Counted from the first letter of the stretch, positions 1 through 6,799 are shown. The stretch is DNA of 11,143 bases from an uncultured Alcaligenaceae bacterium (GCA_937952975.1 CALFXX010000164.1:1-11143); one strand, 5' to 3'. The notes: generated by a model from the sequence alone, not told the origin. A program made the numbers and translations.

Positions 1-1
1 G

Positions 2-346
2 ATTGTGCGCTACCAGGCTTCCTATAAAGACCTAGCCGTGCGATGGCTTGAGGCACTGACTGAGTCAGTCTCGCAGTTGCCAGGCGTCGCTGAATTTAAT
101 CGGATGCAACTCAAGCGTTACGAGTCGTATCTAGGCTCTGGCGGTTTTGAACTCAAGCATGGTATCGCGTGCATCCTGTCACAAAACGATCAGCAAAACG
201 TAGGTGTGAAACTCGTGACAGAGTTTCCGGATGAGACCATTGTTGGCGAGGAGTTTGCCTTTGCGCAACAGGTGCAAACCGACACCGTACGTTTGGCGGT
301 TACGCATTGGTGGCGCCTGTATGGATCAGCCTCGCTAGAGGCGTGA
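2..346 (+). CDS. 3' end of an unrecognised protein gene (5' partial)
   Basis: The reading frame is open to the left edge and ends at a TGA at 344-346, so about 114 C-terminal residues are visible. A GTG at position 5 could serve as a start, but no upstream sequence is available to support it and the frame continues through it, so I treat the gene as truncated by the window. The visible part is soluble and mixed in composition, with a tryptophan-rich end (THWWRLYG near the C-terminus) and no membrane segment or motif I recognise. It converges on the minus-strand 106-residue gene with only 22 bases between the stops, and no convincing terminator hairpin is present there. Function unknown; confidence refers to its being a real coding region. 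Confidence 0.6.
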   Translation: MVRYQASYKDLAVRWLEALTESVSQLPGVAEFNRMQLKRYESYLGSGGFELKHGIACILSQNDQQNVGVKLVTEFPDETIVGEEFAFAQQVQTDTVRLAVTHWWRLYGSASLEA

Positions 347-368
347 GGCCAGATGCAGTCTTAGGCGC

Positions 369-689
369 TCAGTGCTTGAGCCCGAGCACCGCCAGGCTCT
401 CGGCGTACACCACGGCGTTTTCACATAGAAACACGACAATGTCGTCGGGATCCATGTTTTCAAGCACCTGCACGACTTGTTCGGTGCTGTCGCCTAGGGC
501 TTCGACCCCCGCAACGTGAACTTGCGCACCACTTTCAAACACTGAGAGTGGCACAAGCTCTTCGACGACAGCCATGTCGACAATCGAGACGACGACATAG
601 GCCTGCACCCGCAAATCATCAGCCTGCACCTCAAGCAAGACCCCACCTTTAATGGTTTCGAGGATGTTGCTGGTGATCATGAGGTCCAT
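369..689 (-). CDS. Small unrecognised protein, coupled to rdgC
   Basis: This 106-residue acidic frame has its ATG just 2 bases after the rdgC stop codon, so it is probably read from the same transcript and translated by reinitiation. No clear Shine-Dalgarno sequence precedes the ATG. A second in-frame ATG lies three codons in. Codon third positions look like the neighbouring genes, which supports coding. The protein is rich in Val, Leu, Asp and Glu and poor in Lys and Arg, and alternates short hydrophobic strands with acidic turns (for example NMDPDDIVVFLCENAVVY near the C-terminus). That suggests a compact soluble alpha/beta protein rather than a membrane protein. I recognise no family. Its place directly behind rdgC is the only hint of a role. 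Confidence 0.6.
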   Translation of the reverse strand: MDLMITSNILETIKGGVLLEVQADDLRVQAYVVVSIVDMAVVEELVPLSVFESGAQVHVAGVEALGDSTEQVVQVLENMDPDDIVVFLCENAVVYAESLAVLGLKH

Positions 690-691
690 GG

Positions 692-1606
692 TTATGCCGC
701 TTTAGCTGTTAAAACTTTTTCTTCAAGCGCCTCTAGTAGCGCAGAAAGCATCTGATTCAATTCGGCGCACATCAAAGTAAAGTCGCCATCAAATTGCTCG
801 TTGGCATCGACAGGCATATTTTGTTCAGACTGATCCAGAATATCTTGCGCAGCCACCCGTTTGATATCCAAGTTTTCAGTTAAGACAAACGAGACACGGT
901 CATTGAAGGTGAGAGCCAGGCGCATGCATTGCTTGCCACCTTTAATGTGCTTTTGAATATCGTCACTATCCAGGGCGTGTTTCACATAACGTACCGCAGC
1001 CGCTTTGTCACCGCCCGCGCGCAACTCGGCATCCTGGTCAACCGAAAAATTTGCAGGGCCATGGCCGCTGAGCACCCAGTCTGTCATCGCAGCGGCTGGG
1101 CTAATAGTGACCTGCACGGGCTCTACCGGAAAGGGGTAAATCGCTTTGCCCAACGCGGTGAGGATTTCTTCAGATTTTGACGCCGAGGCGGTATCGATCA
1201 CAAGCCAATGATTGACCGGATCGATCCAGACACGGGTATCCCGCGCAAGGCTAAACGCACGTGGCAACAGAGTTTGTGTGACCTCTTCTTTAAGATCGCG
1301 CAACTGCTTGCGACCGGGTTTGAAGCCTTGTTGGTCTTCGAGCTCTTGGGCGCGGACTTTGGCAAACTGATGAATGACCGTAGTGGGGAGGAGTTTTTTT
1401 TCGGTACGGTAAGAGCATAAGATTTGACGATCGACGCTGTAAGCAAAGCGCACGTCTTCTTCGCGCGGGGGAACCCAGCCAATTGAAAGAGGGGCCGCAG
1501 CACCAGCCGATACAAACTGTTCTTTAGCTAAAAGTGCGTCGAGTTGGGGCGCCGTCAAGTTGAAAGAAGGTGACAGACGAAATAACTTAAGATTTTTAAA
1601 CCACAT
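692..1606 (-). CDS. rdgC: Recombination-associated protein RdgC
   Basis: The 304-residue product matches the length of E. coli RdgC (303) and carries the family's landmarks in order: an N-terminal WFKNL..FRLS start at residues 2-12, GWVPP at 43-47, a Lys-rich KKLLPTTVI segment around 70-78, LLPRAFS at 113-119, WIDPVN at 127-132, and a C-terminal FDGDFTLMCAEL segment. RdgC is known as a nucleoid-associated, ring-forming dimer that binds double-stranded DNA without sequence specificity and restrains RecA-promoted strand exchange; it becomes important when other recombination or replication-restart functions are missing. The ATG at 1606 gives the canonical MWFKNL start. Upstream are 65 bases, then the stop of the tetR gene in the same orientation, so it may have its own promoter or be read through from tetR. 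A run of eight A residues lies within the KK codons. Confidence 0.95.
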   Translation of the reverse strand: MWFKNLKLFRLSPSFNLTAPQLDALLAKEQFVSAGAAAPLSIGWVPPREEDVRFAYSVDRQILCSYRTEKKLLPTTVIHQFAKVRAQELEDQQGFKPGRKQLRDLKEEVTQTLLPRAFSLARDTRVWIDPVNHWLVIDTASASKSEEILTALGKAIYPFPVEPVQVTISPAAAMTDWVLSGHGPANFSVDQDAELRAGGDKAAAVRYVKHALDSDDIQKHIKGGKQCMRLALTFNDRVSFVLTENLDIKRVAAQDILDQSEQNMPVDANEQFDGDFTLMCAELNQMLSALLEALEEKVLTAKAA

Positions 1607-1607
1607 G

Positions 1608-1646
1608 ACGCATCCGCAAAAAAGAAATCGATTCTAGCCGATGCGT
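1608..1646 (-). promoter_or_regulatory. Inverted repeat and possible promoter just upstream of rdgC
   Basis: A perfect 7-bp inverted repeat (ACGCATC at 1608-1614, GATGCGT at 1640-1646) brackets a 25-base AT-rich spacer and ends one base short of the rdgC start codon. The spacer contains, on the minus strand, TAGAAT (plus 1631-1636), a plausible -10 element with no good -35 partner. The arm nearest the gene would overlap its ribosome binding region. It could be an operator or a translational hairpin, or chance. Confidence 0.25.
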
Positions 1647-1671
1647 TGCGCGAAACGGGCTCCCTGCGTGG

Positions 1672-2292
1672 TCAAGTTTGTCCGGTCAGCCCTTGAAAGG
1701 CGGTGTGAATCACGAGATCAACAATATCCTGATCTGAGAATGCGCCACCCATCTTTAAAAAGTCAGCAACTGGATCGCACGAGCGCGCATAGATTGTGTA
1801 CAAAATGACTTCGCCGGGCAAAGAGGCGGATAACGTGCGTGTAGCTTGTGCTTGCTCAATCCATTCACCGAGTTGCTCGGTCAGCGTGCCAAGCCTCTCA
1901 ATGTAAGGTGGATGTCCGAGCAAAGCTTGCTGGATACTTGAACGGGTAGACGGGAGCAGGGGCATTGTGCCCTTTAAATGTTCAGTCACTGCCCAGCGCA
2001 TCACCGCTTTGAGCTTGTCAACCGGTGTCTGATGCTCGGGTAGCCCCTGGGCAAGAGCAATTGCGTGTTCAAGCAGACGCGTCATTGACGCTGCGGCAAG
2101 CTGTTCTTTTGATTGAAAGTGCTTGTAAAGACTGGCCTTCGCAATACCGACATCGGCCGCAACCTCATCCATCGTCATGAGATCAAAGCCTTTTTGTGCG
2201 AGCAGGCGATTCACTGCGTCAAGAATCGCATTCTCACGAAATTGCAATTGCTGCTGTTTGAACGACAGCTTAACGGGGGAGGTTTTAATCAT
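1672..2292 (-). CDS. TetR/AcrR-family transcriptional regulator
   Basis: A 206-residue protein, typical of the family. The N-terminal DNA-binding domain spans roughly residues 18-66. Its helix-turn-helix shows as DEVAADVGIAKASLYKHF at 42-59, followed by the customary SKEQL. The C-terminal ligand-binding part (about 70-206) is divergent, as usual, and predicts no ligand by eye. TetR regulators normally repress a neighbouring promoter until a small hydrophobic ligand binds. This gene is divergent from the lipid-modification cluster beginning at 2455, and the shared region holds two similar palindromes, so it most likely represses that cluster and itself. The ATG at 2290-2292 starts MIKTSPVK; its upstream sequence has no strong Shine-Dalgarno match. 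The effector might be a fatty acid or oxidised lipid, but that is inference from context only. Confidence 0.9.
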   Translation of the reverse strand: MIKTSPVKLSFKQQQLQFRENAILDAVNRLLAQKGFDLMTMDEVAADVGIAKASLYKHFQSKEQLAAASMTRLLEHAIALAQGLPEHQTPVDKLKAVMRWAVTEHLKGTMPLLPSTRSSIQQALLGHPPYIERLGTLTEQLGEWIEQAQATRTLSASLPGEVILYTIYARSCDPVADFLKMGGAFSDQDIVDLVIHTAFQGLTGQT

Positions 2293-2340
2293 TCAATTTT
2301 GTCAGTAGGTGCCAAATTGTGTCCGGGCAGTATATTTTAT

Positions 2341-2352
2341 TACCAATCAGTA
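2341..2352. promoter_or_regulatory. Proposed TetR operator 1
   Basis: TACC-AATC-AGTA is a 12-bp imperfect palindrome of the form TAC[C/T]-N4-[A/G]GTA. It lies between the divergent -10 candidates. It shares its architecture with the site at 2362-2373, centred exactly 21 bp (two helical turns) away, which would put two bound repressors on the same DNA face. Confidence 0.5.
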
Positions 2353-2361
2353 TTATTTTTA

Positions 2362-2373
2362 TACTATATGGTA
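2362..2373. promoter_or_regulatory. Proposed TetR operator 2
   Basis: TACT-ATAT-GGTA is the same 12-bp pattern as operator 1 with the TACC and TACT half-sites exchanged. Extending one base each side gives a 14-bp inverted repeat (2361-2374) with 12 of 14 positions symmetric. It overlaps the candidate plus-strand -10 boxes, as expected for a repressor of the cluster. Confidence 0.5.
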
Positions 2374-2454
2374 TAAATCTTCAATAGACTTTTGTTATTC
2401 TCTTCAATAAGCTTAATTATGACCGCAAGTGCAACCTTTGAGGAGTTTTCCTTA

Positions 2455-2946
2455 ATGCCCGAATTCGAAGTCTTACCAGAGTACTTGCGTAAGCAAGTAG
2501 GGGGCGTTTGGACGCTTTGCGGAAAAGGAATCTTCAGTTGGAGCGTATTTAAGTTTTATTCGATCCGCTTGCTGACGGCTTCTGGCCACTTTGATCCAGA
2601 GCAGCCTTATATTTTGGATCTCACTTACCTACGCAAGTTGTCTGCGCAACAAATTGTGACGATCTCGGTACAAGAGATTGAGCGTTTAGTTGGTCCCGCT
2701 GCTGAACAAACCGCGAACTGGCGTCAGGCGCTTGAGGCGATCGTACCCGACGTGAGTCTCGGAGATCGGCTGTTGGGATGGTTCAAACCGGGCGAAGGGG
2801 TCGAGTTTTTTTCGGCCAGCGTCGCACTTGGAGTGATCCCTGATGCAGAGTTTGCGCGCGCCTTCTCTGCCATTTGGCTCGATCCTCGCACGCAGCGTCC
2901 GACGCTGCGGCAGGCCTTGCTCGGCACGGATCGTTCAGCAATATGA
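2455..2946 (+). CDS. Chalcone-isomerase-like (CHI-fold) protein without signal peptide
   Basis: The ATG at 2455 has a good GAGGAG ribosome binding site (2440-2445) nine bases upstream, giving 163 residues. An in-frame ATG at 2419 (175 residues) lacks such a site, and neither choice adds a signal peptide. The body aligns with the second CHI-like protein at 6284: GKGIFSW.VFKFYSIRL, YILDLTY, IVPDVSLGDRL, F.PGEGVEFF, and the shared C-terminus IWLDPRTQRPTLRQALLG. The family is named for plant chalcone isomerase, but bacterial members have no demonstrated flavonoid role, and plant relatives include fatty-acid-binding proteins of the same fold. A lipid-binding or chaperone role is my inference. It is the first gene of the cluster and its stop overlaps the next start (ATGA). 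Unlike its paralogue it appears cytoplasmic. Confidence 0.85.
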   Translation: MPEFEVLPEYLRKQVGGVWTLCGKGIFSWSVFKFYSIRLLTASGHFDPEQPYILDLTYLRKLSAQQIVTISVQEIERLVGPAAEQTANWRQALEAIVPDVSLGDRLLGWFKPGEGVEFFSASVALGVIPDAEFARAFSAIWLDPRTQRPTLRQALLGTDRSAI

Positions 2947-4298
2947 CCCAACACGTTCAGAGATCGTCGATGAGTCAGCCTGTCGCCACCGCCTACGCCT
3001 TAGCCGGCGCTGGTTCTGCCCCTGCTCCAGGTAGCCGCGTCGCCGTGGTGGGCGCAGGGATCGCGGGACTTTCGACCGCGTGGTTATTGGCAGAGCAGTA
3101 TCGCGTCACCCTGTTTGAGGCGGGTGATTATTTTGGTGGGCATTCTAATACAGTCGACGTCACCCTTGAGGGGCTCACCCACCCCGTCGATACTGGGTTT
3201 CTGGTTCACAATGATTTGACATACCCAAATTTGGTGCCGCTCTTGGCGCACTTAGGCGTGCCCGTTCACGCCAGTGACATGTCTTTTGGTGTTTCGATTC
3301 ATCAGCCAGACATCGAGTGGGCTGGTACGAATATATGGTCTGTTTTTGCTCAGCCCGCTAACTTGTTGCGCCCGAAGTTTCTGGGGATGTTGCGCGACAT
3401 CTTGCGCTTTAACCGCGAGGCAAAGCGCTACCTGCTTGAAGCGCAGCGCACCCCCATGACTCTTGCTAGCCTGCTTAAGCGTGAGAAGTTTGGTCAGGCG
3501 ATGCAAGACTGGTATTTATTGCCCATGGCCGCTGCGATTTGGTCTGCGCCCGTGAGCGCGGTGCTTGAGTTTTCGGCCGCAACCTTTATTGCTTTTTGTT
3601 TGAATCACCGGTTATTGCAAATCGATGATCGGCCTCAGTGGAAAACCATTTTGGGCGGTTCGCGCGTATACGTGCAGGCGATGCTCAAACGCATCACCGA
3701 CGCGCGTCTGGCTTGCCCTGTTCAGCAGGTGCAGCGTAGTGAACAAGGGGTTACGATTACCTCGCGAGCTGGGGTCGAGAACTTTGACGCGGTCGTCATG
3801 GCTTGTCATGCGCCAACGACGCTCGCGTTGCTCGATGTGACGCCCGACGAACGTCGTGTGTTGGCGGGCTTTCGCTACCAACCGAATGAAGCGATTTTGC
3901 ATACTGATGTTGCGCTGTTGCCGCGGCGAAAAAAAGTATGGTCAGCCTGGAACTACATGGCTGTGGGCGGGCAGGGCGCTGAGCGCCCCGTTGCGGTGAG
4001 TTATTTAATTAATCAACTGCAGCCCTTGCCGTTTCAAACTCCAGTTGTTGTGACGCTTAACCCGCATCAAGCGCCAGAGGCCTCCAAGGTGCTTGCGCGC
4101 TTCTCGTATGAGCATCCGGTTCTGGACCAAACCGCGAGCGTGGCTCAGTTAGAACTGCCTAGATTGCAAGGTCAGCACAGAACGTGGTTTTGTGGCGCCT
4201 GGAGCGGTTTTGGCTTTCACGAGGATGGCCTGAAGTCGGCTTTGCGTGTCGCGCGTGATTTTGGGGTGATTCCACCTTGGAAGGCCGTCTATGAGTGA
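2943..4298 (+). CDS. FAD-dependent amine-oxidase-family oxidoreductase
   Basis: A flavoprotein of 451 residues. The ATG at 2943 overlaps the previous stop as ATGA, indicating translational coupling; an alternative ATG at 2970 would remove nine residues. The Rossmann FAD-binding motif GAGIAG is at 37-42, with the ribose-binding Glu at about 59 ending the second strand (VTLFEA), followed by GGHSNT at 65-70. The C-terminal FAD contact region is the FCGAWSGFGFHEDGLKSA stretch at 416-433. Such proteins sit beside CFA-family methyltransferases and DUF1365 genes in many proteobacteria and are often annotated NAD(P)/FAD-dependent or amine oxidases. In furan fatty acid synthesis a desaturation and an O2-dependent step follow methylation, and a flavoprotein of this kind is a sensible candidate for one. 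The exact reaction here is not established. It overlaps the following gene by 8 bases. Confidence 0.88.
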   Translation: MTQHVQRSSMSQPVATAYALAGAGSAPAPGSRVAVVGAGIAGLSTAWLLAEQYRVTLFEAGDYFGGHSNTVDVTLEGLTHPVDTGFLVHNDLTYPNLVPLLAHLGVPVHASDMSFGVSIHQPDIEWAGTNIWSVFAQPANLLRPKFLGMLRDILRFNREAKRYLLEAQRTPMTLASLLKREKFGQAMQDWYLLPMAAAIWSAPVSAVLEFSAATFIAFCLNHRLLQIDDRPQWKTILGGSRVYVQAMLKRITDARLACPVQQVQRSEQGVTITSRAGVENFDAVVMACHAPTTLALLDVTPDERRVLAGFRYQPNEAILHTDVALLPRRKKVWSAWNYMAVGGQGAERPVAVSYLINQLQPLPFQTPVVVTLNPHQAPEASKVLARFSYEHPVLDQTASVAQLELPRLQGQHRTWFCGAWSGFGFHEDGLKSALRVARDFGVIPPWKAVYE

Positions 4299-5094
4299 GG
4301 GCGTACTCGCGCTGTGTCGTGGTCGTGTGATGCACGTGCGTCTGCGTCCATTTCTACATCGCTTTGTCTATCGGGTATTTTGCCTGCGCTTACGAGTCGA
4401 TCGTCCGACAGAGTTAGCGCGCCACACGAGTTGGTTGTTTGGCGTTGAGTGTGCTCGCCCCATTAGTTTTCGTAGTATCGATCATGGCGCGCGTGATGGC
4501 TCTGACCTGATGCAATGGTTGTCACGCACCCTCGAGGCCAGTGACGTGCGCTTTGAGATCGGGGCGGTGTGGTTGCAATGCTTCCCTAGAGTCTTTGGCT
4601 ATGTCTTTAATCCCGTCAGTTTTTGGCTGATTCATGATCGCAAAGGGGTGCTGCGCGCTGTTCTGGCTGAAGTCAACAATACCTTTGGGCAGCGTCATCA
4701 ATATGTATTAACTGCGCCAAACCTTGAACCCATTCAAACGACCAGCGGGCTTGCTTGTCAAAAGGTGTTTCATGTTTCCCCCTTTTGCGACGTCCAAGGG
4801 CGCTATCAGTTTGAACTTGATGAGCGCGCGGGGCAACCGCGACTGGCGATTGATTACTTTGATGACGACCAAAATCCTCAGCCTCTGCTGCGTACCGCGA
4901 TTGTTGTCCAGCCACAGCCGTTACGCACCCGAGCACTGCTCGCCGCTTTTCTGACGATGCCCATGATGACGTTCGGGGTGATGCTACGTATCCATGTGCA
5001 AGCATTTAAACTCTGGCGGCGCGGAGCGAAGTACCGGCCTGTGCCAGCCTTGCCAACAGATGAAGTCACCCACAATTTTACGGTTCGAAAATGA
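4291..5094 (+). CDS. DUF1365 family protein
   Basis: A 267-residue protein starting inside the last codons of the flavoprotein gene and ending with an ATGA overlap with the next. It shows the family's conserved blocks: RGRVMHVRLRPFLHRFVYRV near the N-terminus (11-30), GYVFNPVSFW at 103-112, EVNNTFGQRHQY at 127-138, KVFHVSPF at 148-155 and HVQAFKLWRRGAKY at 225-238. The repeated conserved His, Asn and Phe residues suggest a catalytic or ligand-binding site, but no biochemical activity is firmly known to me for DUF1365. A moderately hydrophobic stretch at about 206-222 (LLAAFLTMPMMTFGVML) could associate with membrane. The family is strongly linked by gene neighbourhood to the flavoprotein and CFA-like enzyme on either side, so a role in phospholipid acyl-chain modification is likely. 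Confidence 0.88.
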   Translation: MSEGVLALCRGRVMHVRLRPFLHRFVYRVFCLRLRVDRPTELARHTSWLFGVECARPISFRSIDHGARDGSDLMQWLSRTLEASDVRFEIGAVWLQCFPRVFGYVFNPVSFWLIHDRKGVLRAVLAEVNNTFGQRHQYVLTAPNLEPIQTTSGLACQKVFHVSPFCDVQGRYQFELDERAGQPRLAIDYFDDDQNPQPLLRTAIVVQPQPLRTRALLAAFLTMPMMTFGVMLRIHVQAFKLWRRGAKYRPVPALPTDEVTHNFTVRK

Positions 5095-6305
5095 ATTTGA
5101 ACGAACAACAACTCTCGTTTGCTTCAACGCGTTTGCGTTGGTCCGGTCGCTTGTTCATCAAGCTGTTGAAGCGCTTGACGCACGGGTCACTCAAGCTTGT
5201 CGATCCGCAGGGCTCAAGCCTGCATTTCGGGCAAACTTCCACAATTTTGCATGCAGAGTTGCATATCCGTGACTGGCGCGCAGCGGGTTTGATCTTGCGT
5301 CAGGGTGACGTTGGATTTGCTGAAAGTTTGAGGCGTGGCTGGGTAGATTCACCGAACTTACTGGCCTTGTTCACGTTGGCGATGCGTAACGAGCAAGTAT
5401 CTGAAGCGGTCGACGGTCACTGGTGGGCTCTGGTGCTTAAAAAGCTGTCGCACTGGGTGTTGAAAGACAATAGCCGCCGCGGTAGTCGACGAAACATCCT
5501 CAGTCACTACGATGTTGGTAATTCGTTTTATCGGCTTTGGCTCGATCCCTCAATGACTTATTCGTCGGCCTGGTTCGAAGGGGATTTGACGCGTACGCTG
5601 CAAGCTGCGCAAGACGCGAAATACGATCGGATCTTGAATCAACTGCAAGCGACCCCCGGGCAAACCGTACTTGAAGTTGGCTGTGGTTGGGGCGGCTTCG
5701 CCGAGCGCGCTGCGCGTCGAGGTTTAAATGTTGTCGGCATTACGCTGTCAGATGCTCAGCTTGCATGGGGCAGGCAACGCATGAGCGATGCGGGCTTGCA
5801 GCAACAGGTTGATTTGCGTCTGCAAGATTACCGTGATGTGCCTGAACGCTTCGATCATATTGTGTCGATCGAAATGTTCGAAGCCGTCGGGTTGTTACAT
5901 TGGCCGAGTTACTTCCAAATGCTTGCGCGTTGCTTAAAGTCTGGGGGGCGCGCTGTTGTGCAAACGATTGATATCGTCGATCAGCGCTTTGATGCCTATC
6001 GACGTGGCACTGACTTTATTCAACAGTTTATTTTTCCAGGTGGCATGTTGCCGAGCCCAACTCGCTTCAAAAAAGACTGTGAAACTGCTGGGTTACATGT
6101 TCATGAAACGCTGTCGTTTGGTCTGGATTACGCCGAAACACTGAAGCGTTGGGCGCAGCAGTTTGAGCAAGCAATCTCAGCGATTCGCGAGCAAGGCTAC
6201 GACGATGCGTTTATTCGAATCTGGAGAATGTATCTTGCTTATTGTGAGGCAGGTTTCAGAGAACAACGAACGGATGTCAAGCAATGGACACTATGCGCAA
6301 ACTGA
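5091..6305 (+). CDS. SAM-dependent methyltransferase, cyclopropane-fatty-acid-synthase family
   Basis: A 404-residue protein (E. coli Cfa has 382). It has the N-terminal lipid-interaction domain (about 1-110), the HYDVGN signature (139-144) running to MTYSSA (155-160), the SAM-binding VLEVGCGWGGF (193-203), SIEMFEAVG (259-267) and FIFPGGMLPSP (313-323). These enzymes transfer a methyl group from SAM to the double bond of an unsaturated phospholipid acyl chain, giving a cyclopropane or a methylated chain. Compared with E. coli Cfa as I recall it, the bicarbonate-holding Cys139 and His266 correspond to Ser159 and Gln291 here, while Glu239, Ile268 and Tyr317 are kept as Glu264, Ile293 and Tyr347. 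This argues for methylation without canonical cyclopropanation, so I give no cfa symbol. It is coupled by ATGA to DUF1365 and overlaps the next gene by 22 bases. Confidence 0.92.
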   Translation: MNLNEQQLSFASTRLRWSGRLFIKLLKRLTHGSLKLVDPQGSSLHFGQTSTILHAELHIRDWRAAGLILRQGDVGFAESLRRGWVDSPNLLALFTLAMRNEQVSEAVDGHWWALVLKKLSHWVLKDNSRRGSRRNILSHYDVGNSFYRLWLDPSMTYSSAWFEGDLTRTLQAAQDAKYDRILNQLQATPGQTVLEVGCGWGGFAERAARRGLNVVGITLSDAQLAWGRQRMSDAGLQQQVDLRLQDYRDVPERFDHIVSIEMFEAVGLLHWPSYFQMLARCLKSGGRAVVQTIDIVDQRFDAYRRGTDFIQQFIFPGGMLPSPTRFKKDCETAGLHVHETLSFGLDYAETLKRWAQQFEQAISAIREQGYDDAFIRIWRMYLAYCEAGFREQRTDVKQWTLCAN

Positions 6306-6799
6306 TCTTTGGATGGTTGACCGTGCTTGTGTTGCACGGAGCCGCGTTGGCCAATGGGACGCCGCCGGATTTGCCCGACGCTCAGGTGGTCGGACAGGGA
6401 CAATTTAGCCGTTTTGGATTCTCAGTCTATGAAGCTCGGCTTTGGGCGCCTTTAGGGCGCTACGCGCCAGAGCGTCCCTTTGCCTTGTCACTCACGTATT
6501 CACGAGCAATCGCAGGTGATCGCTTGGTGCAAGCCTCGGTCGACGAAATGCAAAAGCTGCAGGTGCCTTCGGCCGACAGGCAAGAGTGGCGTGCAGACCT
6601 AGGGCGCGTCTTGCCTGATGTTGTCCCCGGCGACTCAATCACCGCGGTGTATCAGCCCGGACAAGGCGCGGTGTTTTTTCATCGCGACAGACAAACTGGG
6701 CGAATCAATGACGAGTTAGCCAGGCACTTTTTCGGGATTTGGCTTGATCCACGCACAAGCGAACCGACTTTGCGTCAAGCCTTGTTAGGTGCTCGATAG
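6284..6799 (+). CDS. Chalcone-isomerase-like (CHI-fold) protein with signal peptide
   Basis: A 171-residue protein paralogous to the one at 2455. It begins with a clear Sec signal: positive n-region (MRK), hydrophobic core LIFGWLTVLVLHGAALA, and an ALA-NG cleavage site at about residues 22-24. The mature part is therefore probably periplasmic. Shared features with the first copy are GQGQFSRFGFSVYEARLW, FALSLTYSR, VLPDVVPGDSI, YQPGQGAVFF and the C-terminal IWLDPRTSEPTLRQALLG. ATG codons at 6284 and 6293 are both usable, each with only a weak GGA ahead; the second gives a more typical signal sequence (168 residues). The gene starts within the end of the methyltransferase gene and its TAG stop overlaps the GTG start of the transporter. 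A periplasmic lipid-binding function is inferred from the fold family and neighbours, not shown. Confidence 0.87.
   Translation: MDTMRKLIFGWLTVLVLHGAALANGTPPDLPDAQVVGQGQFSRFGFSVYEARLWAPLGRYAPERPFALSLTYSRAIAGDRLVQASVDEMQKLQVPSADRQEWRADLGRVLPDVVPGDSITAVYQPGQGAVFFHRDRQTGRINDELARHFFGIWLDPRTSEPTLRQALLGAR

Larger units (their letters stand above)
2329..2380. promoter_or_regulatory. Divergent promoter region between tetR and the lipid cluster
   Basis: This is the most AT-rich stretch of the window. Candidate -10 elements are TATACT on the plus strand (2360-2365), TATAAA on the plus strand (2372-2377) and TATACT on the minus strand (plus coordinates 2329-2334). None has a strong -35 at 17 bp, which is usual for activatable or repressor-controlled promoters but also makes the exact starts uncertain. 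The two proposed operators overlap or adjoin these elements, so a bound repressor would block both directions. Confidence 0.5.

Noticed and set aside
367..389. Short overlapping hairpins (GCTCA/TGAGC and GTGCT/AGCAC) near the convergent stops at 346 and 369
   Set aside because: Stems are only 5 bp, mutually exclusive, and have no T-run, so they do not support a terminator.
1394..1401. Run of eight T on the plus strand (A8 in the rdgC coding strand), a possible slippage or phase-variation site
   Set aside because: The frame is intact and the run encodes conserved Lys codons (EKKLLP) of the family; a single 8-base run is weak evidence for programmed slippage.
2392..2454. Longer starts for the first CHI-like gene (TTG at 2392 or ATG at 2419)
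   Set aside because: Neither has a ribosome binding site, whereas ATG 2455 has GAGGAG at good spacing; the extra residues add no signal peptide or family motif and would run into the promoter region.
2874..2942. N-terminal extension of the flavoprotein reading frame into the preceding gene
   Set aside because: It overlaps the conserved C-terminus of the CHI-like gene; the ATGA overlap start at 2943 fits the pattern of the rest of the operon.
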